Of a stretch of 64,000 bases of DNA, positions 1-6,719 are shown piece by piece. The translations under genes and the position numbers were made by a program. Every line of letters begins with the position of its first letter. The stretch's first letter is position 1. Under the pieces are notes generated by a model. It was not told the origin of the DNA. It searched no databases and was given only the letters and a program-made list of their open reading frames with translations. Origin of the DNA: Nocardioides conyzicola (GTDB taxonomy: Bacteria; Actinomycetota; Actinomycetes; Propionibacteriales; Nocardioidaceae); NCBI RefSeq assembly GCF_039543825.1, contig NZ_BAABKM010000005.1, positions 248,001 to 312,000 on the forward strand, read 5' to 3'.

Positions 1-1
1 C

Positions 2-610
2 CAGCGCTCGTCGGTACGCCGCAGCGACGGCCAGCCCACCGGCGGCGCCCGGACGCTCGGCGACGCGGTGTCCGCCCAGCTGCGGTCGCGCAACATCGAC
101 CCCGAGACCGTCGCGTGGGACGCCTGGCGTCGCGAGGACGGCCGCTGGTCGTTGACCGCCGGCTACGAGTGCACCGACCGGACCGGCACCGCCGAGCTCA
201 CCTTCGACGCCCCCGGCAACTACGTCACGCTGGACAACGAGGACGCCCGCTGGCTGGTCGGCGAGACCATCGCTGCGGCCGCGGCCCGGTCCGACGACCT
301 CCATGTCGCGCGCGAGCGGCGGCTCAGCTCGGTCGACGAGACGCAGTACGGCGACGACACCGAGCTCCCGCTGGGCGACGACGCGATCGACCTGGTCTCC
401 GACCAGCCGATCGAGGCCTTCCTCGACACCGAGGCCCCCACCGACGAGGGCGTCGTGGCCCAGGAGGCCGAGCTCCGCGAGGAGGCGGCCGACGCTGCCG
501 CCGCCGAGCCGGAGCCCGAGCCCGAGCCGCGTCGCCCGGCCAAGAAGCGGGGACGCGCCTCGGTCCCGAGCTGGGACGAGATCATGTTCGGAGGCGGCGA
601 CAAGGCCTAG
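2..610 (+). CDS. sepH: Septation protein SepH, 5'-truncated by the window edge
   Basis: The reading frame is open from the first bases, so the N-terminal part lies outside the window. The visible part holds the end of the DUF3071 region (WRREDGRW, then a D/E-rich stretch), an acidic/Pro linker with an EPEPEPEP run, a basic RRPAKKRGR segment, and the C-terminal motif SWDEIMFGGG. This architecture fits SepH, the actinobacterial cell-division protein that binds and stimulates assembly of the FtsZ ring. The stop codon lies in a CTAG palindrome shared with the stop of the convergent rhodanese gene. The order sepH, sulfurtransferase, thymidine kinase, parC and parE is a conserved actinobacterial neighbourhood. 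A GTG at 68 is open but probably internal. Confidence 0.85.
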   Translation, partial: QRSSVRRSDGQPTGGARTLGDAVSAQLRSRNIDPETVAWDAWRREDGRWSLTAGYECTDRTGTAELTFDAPGNYVTLDNEDARWLVGETIAAAAARSDDLHVARERRLSSVDETQYGDDTELPLGDDAIDLVSDQPIEAFLDTEAPTDEGVVAQEAELREEAADAAAAEPEPEPEPRRPAKKRGRASVPSWDEIMFGGGDKA

Positions 611-1410
611 GCGACGGGCCGGGACGGATCGGTGATCCAGCCCGACCAGCTGCCCGGGTAGAGCGCCGCCCGGATCCCGGCGACCTCCAGCGCGAGCACG
701 TCGTGCGCCGCGGTCACGCCGGAGCCGCAGTAGACCGCCACGTCCTCGGACCCGTCGACCCCGGCGGCGGCGTACAACGCCTGCAGCTCGGCGGCCGAGC
801 GGAAGCGGCCCTCGGCGTTCAGGTTGGTCGTCGTGGGCACGTTGACCGCGCCGGGGATGTGGCCGGCGACCGGGTCGACCGGCTCGGTCTCGCCGCGGAA
901 GCGCTCCGGCGCCCGCGCGTCGACGAGCACCGGTACGCCGAGCACGCCGTCGGCCTCGACCAGCGGCATGGCGCCGGGCCGCGCGGTGAAGTCGCCGCGG
1001 CCGGGCAGCACGGTACCGGTGTGCACGGCTCCCCCGGCGGCGAGCCACCCTGCCCACGCGCCGTCGAGCACCCGGACGTCGGTGTGCCCGTGGTAGCGCA
1101 GCAGCCACCACGCCCGGCCCGCCGCGAGGCCGGACCAGTCGTCGTACACGACGACCGTCCGGTCGTTGCGAACACCCGCCCTGCGCATGGCCGTCTCGAA
1201 GTCCTCGACGGTCGGGAGGGGGTGCCGCCCACCCTCACCGGGAGGCGCCGCCAGGTCCGCGTCCAGGTCGACGTACGACGCCCGCGGGACGTGCCCGCGC
1301 TCGTACTCGCCGCGCCCACCGGGCCCGCCCATCCGGTAGCGGACGTCGAGCACGGTCACCTCCCCGATGCGTTCGTGGAGCTCGGTGGCAGAGATCAGGG
1401 GAGTCGCCAT
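607..1410 (-). CDS. Sulfurtransferase, tandem rhodanese domains
   Basis: 267 residues with two rhodanese modules: an inactive N-terminal copy (about 5-130, Asp in place of the nucleophile in VVVYDDWSG) and a catalytic C-terminal copy (about 155-265) with Cys228 in the loop CGSGVTA. A CG(S/T)GVT loop is typical of 3-mercaptopyruvate sulfurtransferases (SseA type) rather than classic thiosulfate rhodaneses, so cytosolic transfer of sulfane sulfur from mercaptopyruvate or thiosulfate is likely; the substrate is inferred. The start ATG has no Shine-Dalgarno but is preceded by CAAGAT and a 6-nt spacer, the leaderless pattern common in this window. Its stop overlaps that of sepH. Confidence 0.88.
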   Translation of the reverse strand: MATPLISATELHERIGEVTVLDVRYRMGGPGGRGEYERGHVPRASYVDLDADLAAPPGEGGRHPLPTVEDFETAMRRAGVRNDRTVVVYDDWSGLAAGRAWWLLRYHGHTDVRVLDGAWAGWLAAGGAVHTGTVLPGRGDFTARPGAMPLVEADGVLGVPVLVDARAPERFRGETEPVDPVAGHIPGAVNVPTTTNLNAEGRFRSAAELQALYAAAGVDGSEDVAVYCGSGVTAAHDVLALEVAGIRAALYPGSWSGWITDPSRPVA

Positions 1411-1448
1411 GCGCCCATCTTGCCGGGTCCATGAAAGGATCCCGACCC

Positions 1449-2102
1449 GTGGCTGAACTGCACTTCTTCACCGGCACCATGGACTCGGGCAAGAGCACGC
1501 TCGCGCTCCAGACCAACCACAACCACGCCGCGCGCGGCCGGGTGGGCCGCATCTTCACCTCCAACGACCGGGCCGGTCAGGCCCAGCTCTCGAGCCGCCT
1601 GGGACTGACCCACGACGCCCTCGAGGTCACCCCGGACTTCGACTTCTGGCGGTACGTCGTCACGACGCTCACGCAGGGCGGCCGCGTCGACTACCTCATC
1701 TGTGACGAGGCGCAGTTCTACACCCGCGACCAGATCGACCAGCTCGCCAAGATCTGCGACGAGCTCCAGATCGACGTCTTCGCGTTCGGCATCCTCACCG
1801 ACTTCCGCACGCAGCTCTTCGAGGGCAGCTCCCGGCTGATCGAGCTCGCCGACCGGGTCAACGTGCTGCAGGTCGAGGCGCTCTGCTGGTGCGGCAAGCG
1901 GGCGACCCACAACGCGCGCACCGAGGACGGGATCATGGTCACCGAGGGCGAGGTCATCGTCGTCGGCGACGTCGAGGAGCAGGGCGGCCCGCCGGCCGAG
2001 GTCGCCTACGAGGTCCTCTGCCGCCAGCACCACCGCCGACGCCTCACCGCGGCCCGCGCCAAGGCCGTCAGCCTCGCGCCGGAGCCGCTCCCCTTCGGCT
2101 GA
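1449..2102 (+). CDS. tdk: Thymidine kinase, type II
   Basis: 217 residues from the GTG start. The P-loop GTMDSGKS is at 9-16, the Walker B-like CDEAQF near 85-90, and a C-terminal zinc site is suggested by CWC (about 146-148) and CRQHH. It phosphorylates thymidine to dTMP in the salvage pathway. GTG 1449 is preferred because AAAGGA lies 9 nt upstream and the protein then begins AELHFFTG, as family members do; an in-frame ATG at 1431 would add six residues. Divergent from the rhodanese gene with about 38 bp between starts. Confidence 0.9.
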   Translation: MAELHFFTGTMDSGKSTLALQTNHNHAARGRVGRIFTSNDRAGQAQLSSRLGLTHDALEVTPDFDFWRYVVTTLTQGGRVDYLICDEAQFYTRDQIDQLAKICDELQIDVFAFGILTDFRTQLFEGSSRLIELADRVNVLQVEALCWCGKRATHNARTEDGIMVTEGEVIVVGDVEEQGGPPAEVAYEVLCRQHHRRRLTAARAKAVSLAPEPLPFG

Positions 2103-2178
2103 CGCCTGCGAGGACGCGTGAGGACGGCTCCGGCGGGTACCGCCCCCTCGTCATCATCATCGTCACAGAGGAGCAATC

Positions 2179-2622
2179 GTGTCGGACGACAACCAGGTCG
2201 CCAAGGAACTGGTCGAGACCCTGAAGGACGGCGAGCGAGGCTTCGCCAGCGCGGCCGAGAAGCTGAAGGACGGCGAGCACCCGGAGCTGGCCACCACGCT
2301 CCAGCGCCTGTCGGAGCAGCGCGCCGCCTTCCACCGTGAGATCGTCGCCCTCGGGCACGACTACGGCGAGGACGTCGACGAGAGCGGGACCATCGCCGCC
2401 ACCGTGCACCGTGGGTGGATCTCGTTGAAGGACGCCCTCACCGGCGACGACGCCGGCGGCGTCCTCAAGGCCGCGCTGACGGGCGAGGACCACGCCGTGT
2501 CGGAGTACGAGAAGGGGCTGCAGCAGGACCTCAGTGCCGGCTTCCGCGAGGTCGTCAGCAAGCAGCACGTCGCGATCATCGCGGCACGCGACGAGGTCAA
2601 GGCTCTCCAGATCGCCTCCTGA
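2179..2622 (+). CDS. PA2169-type four-helix-bundle protein (DUF2383)
   Basis: 147 residues, almost entirely helical and charged, resembling the PA2169/DUF2383 ferritin-like four-helix-bundle family. It begins with the family-like pattern ELVETLKDGERGFASAAEKL and has later helices with H and E residues (FHREIVALGHDY; EYEKGLQQDL). No signal peptide or membrane segment. Function unknown; relatives are often stress-associated. GTG start with AGAGGAG seven nt upstream. A strong stem-loop (2666-2717) follows, so it is probably monocistronic. Confidence 0.8.
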   Translation: MSDDNQVAKELVETLKDGERGFASAAEKLKDGEHPELATTLQRLSEQRAAFHREIVALGHDYGEDVDESGTIAATVHRGWISLKDALTGDDAGGVLKAALTGEDHAVSEYEKGLQQDLSAGFREVVSKQHVAIIAARDEVKALQIAS

Positions 2623-2665
2623 CCTCCGTTCGAGACCCGACGATTGCCGTCCGCAATCCGGGTTG

Positions 2666-2717
2666 GGACTGGCCGCCGCGGGGCAGGTACTGCCTGCCGC
2701 CGTCGTGCGGCCAGTCC
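2666..2717 (+). terminator. Stem-loop downstream of the PA2169-type gene
   Basis: Perfect 11-bp arms, GGACTGGCCGC (2666-2676) and GCGGCCAGTCC (2707-2717), enclose a second hairpin (GGCAG/CTGCC). There is no U-tract, as is usual for actinobacterial terminators. It lies 44 bp after the PA2169-type stop and 39 bp before the next start. Confidence 0.6.
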
Positions 2718-2756
2718 TCGGGGGACTGTTGGTGGCTTCGAGAAAGCGAGTGACAG

Positions 2757-3731
2757 ATGGCAGGCGACGACCTTCTCCGCGAGGCACAGGACCCGTCCAC
2801 CGGACCGGCGCGACTGGCGGAGATCGCCCAGACCGACCGGTCGACGTGGCAAGCCGTCGCCGGGCACCCGCAGGCGTACGACGGCCTGCTCGCCTGGCTC
2901 GACGAGCACGGTGACGACGGGGTGCGGGCCACGATCGCGGCGCGCGCCGCGGCCTCCGCGGCCCCGCCTCCCCCTCCGCCCCCGCCGAGCGCGGTGACTC
3001 CCCCGCCCCCGGCGCCGCCGGCACCAGCCGCGCCGGTTGACCCGCCGACCCCCACCCAGCCGCTCGCCGCCGTACCGGCGGGTCCGCCCTCCGGTCCGCC
3101 GGCAGGCCCGCCCTCCGGACCGCCGGCAGGCCCGCCCTCCGGACCGCCGCTGGCGCAGCCGTACGGCCAGCCGTACGGGCACCAGGCGCCCCCGCCTCCC
3201 GCCGGAGGCTCGTCGCGCAACATCGCCCTTCTGGCCGTCGCCGCGGTCGTCGTCCTCGCCCTGCTGGGTGTCGGCGGCTACTTCGGCGTCACCGCCCTGA
3301 CGGGCGACGACGACACGTCGGACGCGAGCGCGACGACCTCGTCCTCCGCCGCGGATCCCTCGGACTCCTCGAGCCCCTCGTCGGCGGAGTCGTCCGACGA
3401 CAGCGACACCGGCGGCGCGAGCGACGCGTTCTGCTCGACCCTGAAGGACCAGCAGGACGCCAACATGGAGCTGCTGTCCTCGCCGGGCGCCGACCCGGAC
3501 CTCGACAAGCTGAAGGACCAGCTCGCCGACAGCGCTCAGGCCTTCGACGAGCTCGCCGACGACGGACCCGCGGAGATCAGCGACGACCTCCGCGCCATGG
3601 CCGACTACTACAAGACGCTCCAGGGCATGTCCGACGGATCCGGCGACCCGTCGGACTTCTCCTCGCAGATCCAGCCGTTCGCCGAGGCGTCCCAGCGCGT
3701 CGCGGCGTACTACTACAAGAACTGCGACTGA
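2757..3731 (+). CDS. Variant leucine-rich-repeat domain membrane protein
   Basis: 324 residues in four parts. Residues 1-65 resemble the variant leucine-rich-repeat (LRV-like) domain of actinobacterial membrane proteins (ARLAEIAQT, QAVAGHPQAYDGLLAWLDE). Residues 66-150 are Pro/Gly/Ala-rich with a poly-Pro run and PAGPPSGP repeats. One transmembrane segment follows (about 158-180, IALLAVAAVVVLALLG). The rest is an extracellular Ser/Thr/Asp-rich linker and a small domain with two Cys (FCSTLKD near the start, YKNCD at the end) that may pair. Predicted topology is N-in, C-out. Function unknown. No clear Shine-Dalgarno. Confidence 0.75.
   Translation: MAGDDLLREAQDPSTGPARLAEIAQTDRSTWQAVAGHPQAYDGLLAWLDEHGDDGVRATIAARAAASAAPPPPPPPPSAVTPPPPAPPAPAAPVDPPTPTQPLAAVPAGPPSGPPAGPPSGPPAGPPSGPPLAQPYGQPYGHQAPPPPAGGSSRNIALLAVAAVVVLALLGVGGYFGVTALTGDDDTSDASATTSSSAADPSDSSSPSSAESSDDSDTGGASDAFCSTLKDQQDANMELLSSPGADPDLDKLKDQLADSAQAFDELADDGPAEISDDLRAMADYYKTLQGMSDGSGDPSDFSSQIQPFAEASQRVAAYYYKNCD
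3077..3148 (+). repeat. Three 24-bp tandem repeats coding PAGPPSGP
   Basis: Three adjacent 24-bp units; the second (3101-3124) and third (3125-3148) are identical, the first (3077-3100) differs at a few bases. They encode the PAGPPSGP linker of the surrounding membrane protein. Identical copies suggest recent slippage and possible length variation between strains. Confidence 0.85.
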
Positions 3732-3770
3732 CCTTCCGCTGACGGTCGCTTGGCCCTAGGGTCTGTGACC

Positions 3771-4988
3771 GTGCTCACATCTCGGGTTGCCGCGGTCCTG
3801 TCGTGCTTCGCCGTCGGGGTCGGCGGGCTCCTCGTGTCGGCCGCCCCGCCGGCGAGCGCCGACGGTCCCGGCGTCGGCGCCCCCTGGGTGGTGACGCTCG
3901 GCGACTCCTACATCAGCGGCGAGGCCGGCCGGTGGGCCGGGAGCAGCAACGCGTCGTCGGCGCGGGCCGACGCGCTCGGGAGCACGGCGTACTTCGACAA
4001 CCCGTCCGGCACCGGCGAGACGATCCCGCGCTGCCACCGCAGCAAGTCCGCCGAGGCGTACGTCGGCGGCGGGGTCAACGGCCTCAACCTCGCCTGCTCC
4101 GGCGCGACCACGGCGACCAGCAACGGCAGCAACTTCAAGCCCGGGCTCGACTTCTACGACGACGGCGCCGGCCACCTCGGCCAGGCCAAGCTGCTCCAGC
4201 AGTTCGCGACCACCCACCGGGTCGGGATGGTGACGGTCTCGATCGGCGGCAACGACTTCAAGTTCGCCGACGTCGTGCAGTCCTGCGTCGTCGACTTCCT
4301 GACCTCGCCCACCTGGTTCAAGGACTACTGCTACGACGACAGCTCGGTGAAGGCCAACTTCACCGCCGCCAACGTGGCCAGCGTGCGCGCCCGGATCGCC
4401 ACCGCGCTGCGCAACGTCTCGACCGCGATGCGCAGCGCCGGGTACGCCGACGCGCAGTGGACGCTCCTCGTCCAGACCTACCCCAGCCCGATCCCCCGGG
4501 GCTCCGGCATCCGCTACTCGGAGAGCGGCTACAGCCGGCAGAGCACCGGTGGCTGCGGCTTCTGGAACAGGGACGCCGACTGGGCCAACGACACCGCCCT
4601 GCCGACGATCAACGCCGCCGTGACCGGCGCCGCCGCCGACTCCGGGCTCCCCAACGTGCGGACGCTCGACCTGTCCGCGGCCTTCAACGGCCGTCGCCTG
4701 TGCGAGTCCACGGTCGGCCTCTACGAGGAGAAGGGGATCGCCAGCTGGCTGACCCCGGGTGCCGTGGACCAGACCGAGTGGGTCAACCAGATCCGCACGG
4801 TCTCCACGTGCTGCGGCTCGAGCAGCCCCTACTACATCCAGGAGTCGCTGCACCCGAACTACTGGGCCCAGCTGGCGACCCGCAGCTGCGTCCGCCAGGC
4901 CTGGAACGCCGGCAGCCCGCGGGGCGGGAGCTGCCGCATCGCCGGCAACGGCCTGGTCAACGGCGAGCCGGTGATGGCGCTCAACTAG
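3771..4988 (+). CDS. Secreted SGNH/GDSL-family hydrolase
   Basis: 405 residues from GTG 3771. A signal peptide (hydrophobic AAVLSCFAVGVGGLLVSAA, probable cleavage after ASA) is followed by SGNH landmarks: block I GDSYISGE with the nucleophile Ser, block III GGNDFKF, and a late LHPNYWAQ with the catalytic His. Several Cys suggest extracellular disulfides. Likely an exported lipase or esterase; substrate unknown. The start is chosen because TAGGGT lies 8 nt upstream (leaderless); TTG 3750 and GTG 3765 are also in frame. Confidence 0.85.
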   Translation: MLTSRVAAVLSCFAVGVGGLLVSAAPPASADGPGVGAPWVVTLGDSYISGEAGRWAGSSNASSARADALGSTAYFDNPSGTGETIPRCHRSKSAEAYVGGGVNGLNLACSGATTATSNGSNFKPGLDFYDDGAGHLGQAKLLQQFATTHRVGMVTVSIGGNDFKFADVVQSCVVDFLTSPTWFKDYCYDDSSVKANFTAANVASVRARIATALRNVSTAMRSAGYADAQWTLLVQTYPSPIPRGSGIRYSESGYSRQSTGGCGFWNRDADWANDTALPTINAAVTGAAADSGLPNVRTLDLSAAFNGRRLCESTVGLYEEKGIASWLTPGAVDQTEWVNQIRTVSTCCGSSSPYYIQESLHPNYWAQLATRSCVRQAWNAGSPRGGSCRIAGNGLVNGEPVMALN

Positions 4989-6103
4989 TCGAGCAGCATC
5001 GGGATGAGCATCTCGTCCGGCGTCAGCGACCCGTGGAGCCCGACCAGCGTGGCCTCGTAGGGGAAGTCCGCGGTCGAGAGGATCGCGGTCTCACCGTGGC
5101 AGGCGACGACGACGTCGCCGAGGCGGGGTCGTACGCCGGGCTGCACCGGCCCGAACCAGCCGCGCTCGATCGCCTCGTGCCGCGCGAGCACGTCCGCCCG
5201 GTCGCCGAGCACGCCCCGCCAGGTCGCCACGACGTCGTCGACGGCCCCGCGCTGGCAGTAGAGGTGCCGGAACCGCGCCTCGCCGCCCAGCAGGGCGACC
5301 CCGTCGCGCAGCTCGGTCAGGTCGTCGACGTCGACCCGGCTCGCCGACGGCGAGTCGACCATGCCGTGGTCGGCCACGACGAGCAGCCGGACGTGCGCGG
5401 GCAGCGCCTCGCGGAGCTGCTCGGCCTCCGCGTCGACCATCGACAGCTGCTGCAGCCAGGGGCTCGACGCGACGCCGTACCGGTGGCCGGTCCAGTCGAG
5501 GTCGCCGTCGTACAGGTAGGTCAGCGACGCCCGCTCGATCGAGGCGGCCAGCGCGGCCGCGATCCGCTCGCCGACCCGGTCGGCGCCGACGAAGTCCGCC
5601 CCCCGGTGCGCGGCGACGGTCAGCCCGCTGCCGCGGAACTCGCGCTTGTTGACGACGGTCACGGTCGCGCCCTGGCGGCGCAGCCGCGCGAACGCCGTGT
5701 CGTGCGGCTGCCACTCGAGCGGGTCGACGTCCTTGTCCCACATCAGCGCGTTGAGCAGCTTGTCGGTCCCGGGCACCCGCGACGTGAAGCCGACCAGCCC
5801 GTGCGCACCCGGCGGCAGGCCGGTGCCGAAGGACGTCAGGCTGGTCGCGGTGGTCGACGGCACCCCGGCGGTGCCGGGCAGCTGCTGCTCCAGCAACGTC
5901 GAGAGGTACGGCGCGGCGTGGGCGTACCGCTCCAGCAGCCGCGCCCCGAGGCCGTCGACCAGGAAGACGACGTACGCCGGGGCCGGGGGCAGCGTCAGCC
6001 CGGTCGGCACCTCGCCGAGCGGGAGGCCGAGCGCCGCGGCGACGGCGGGCACGACGTCGCCCAGCGAGCGCACGCCGTACGCCGGCTCGAGGAACTCGTC
6101 CAC
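4985..6103 (-). CDS. Alkaline phosphatase-family phosphodiesterase
   Basis: 372 residues of the alkaline-phosphatase superfamily (nucleotide pyrophosphatase/phosphodiesterase type). Metal-site features visible are FLVDGLGARLL near the N-terminus, the Thr nucleophile region VPSTTATSLTSFGTG, YLYDGDLDWTGHRYG, and VVADHGMVDSP with Asp/His ligands, plus a late LVGLHGSLTP. It probably hydrolyses phosphodiester or pyrophosphate bonds in the cytosol; substrate unknown. GTG 6103 is chosen because the protein then starts DEFLEPAYG and the gene lies just after the DUF5998 stop (6115). The frame extends further upstream, but only inside DUF5998. Convergent with the SGNH gene, with stops overlapping by 4 bp. 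Confidence 0.82.
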   Translation of the reverse strand: MDEFLEPAYGVRSLGDVVPAVAAALGLPLGEVPTGLTLPPAPAYVVFLVDGLGARLLERYAHAAPYLSTLLEQQLPGTAGVPSTTATSLTSFGTGLPPGAHGLVGFTSRVPGTDKLLNALMWDKDVDPLEWQPHDTAFARLRRQGATVTVVNKREFRGSGLTVAAHRGADFVGADRVGERIAAALAASIERASLTYLYDGDLDWTGHRYGVASSPWLQQLSMVDAEAEQLREALPAHVRLLVVADHGMVDSPSASRVDVDDLTELRDGVALLGGEARFRHLYCQRGAVDDVVATWRGVLGDRADVLARHEAIERGWFGPVQPGVRPRLGDVVVACHGETAILSTADFPYEATLVGLHGSLTPDEMLIPMLLD

Positions 6104-6114
6104 GCCAGCGACGA

Positions 6115-6699
6115 TCAGCGGGTACGCGCGGAGAGGGTCTCGGCGAAGGTCAGCAGGCCGTCGACGGCGTCGGTGCCGTCGGCCGCGGCGGACACCCGCA
6201 GCGAGAAGTCGTCCGAGGCCAGCACCCCGGTGTAGCCGTGGTCGGCGTCGCACTGCGGGTCGCTGCAGCCGGCGGGCTCGAGGTCGAGCCGGCTCACCCC
6301 GCCCCACCCGATGGTCACCACGACCTCCGCCGGCGGACGCGGGCCGGCGGTCGGGTTGGCCACCATGCGGGTGACCACCACGGACCGCACCGAGCTCAGC
6401 CGGATCGCCTCGGTGGAGGTGGACGTGTAGGGCTCGGGCAGCAGGTCGTCGCCGTCGTGCTCGTCGGTGTGCGCGAGGATCAGCCGGCTCGGCGTCAGCA
6501 CCGCGACGGACAGGTGCCGGCGCACCTCGTCACGCTCGAAGGTCGGCTCGTGGTGCACGAAGAAGGAGACGACCTCCTCGCCGGCCACGGCACCCTCGAC
6601 GCCCTCGGCCACGACCTCCGGGTAGTAGCCCGTGCGGTCGATGGCGTCCCTGAGCTCGACGGCCCGGTCATGGCCCTCGGTGGTCCTGGTGCTGCGCAT
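6115..6699 (-). CDS. DUF5998 family protein
   Basis: 194 residues matching the actinobacterial DUF5998 pattern: an N-terminal helix (RAVELRDAIDRTGYYPEVV), FFVHHEPTFERDEVRRHLS, LTPSRLILAHTDEH, then IGWGGVSRLDLEP and SDPQCDADHGYTG. No signal or membrane segment. Function unknown; it lies directly upstream of the phosphodiesterase-type gene (11 bp between them) and the two probably form an operon. The start ATG has CAGACT with a 6-nt spacer upstream (leaderless promoter). Confidence 0.85.
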   Translation of the reverse strand: MRSTRTTEGHDRAVELRDAIDRTGYYPEVVAEGVEGAVAGEEVVSFFVHHEPTFERDEVRRHLSVAVLTPSRLILAHTDEHDGDDLLPEPYTSTSTEAIRLSSVRSVVVTRMVANPTAGPRPPAEVVVTIGWGGVSRLDLEPAGCSDPQCDADHGYTGVLASDDFSLRVSAAADGTDAVDGLLTFAETLSARTR

Positions 6700-6719
6700 G
6701 CGTGCAGTCTGTCACGGGG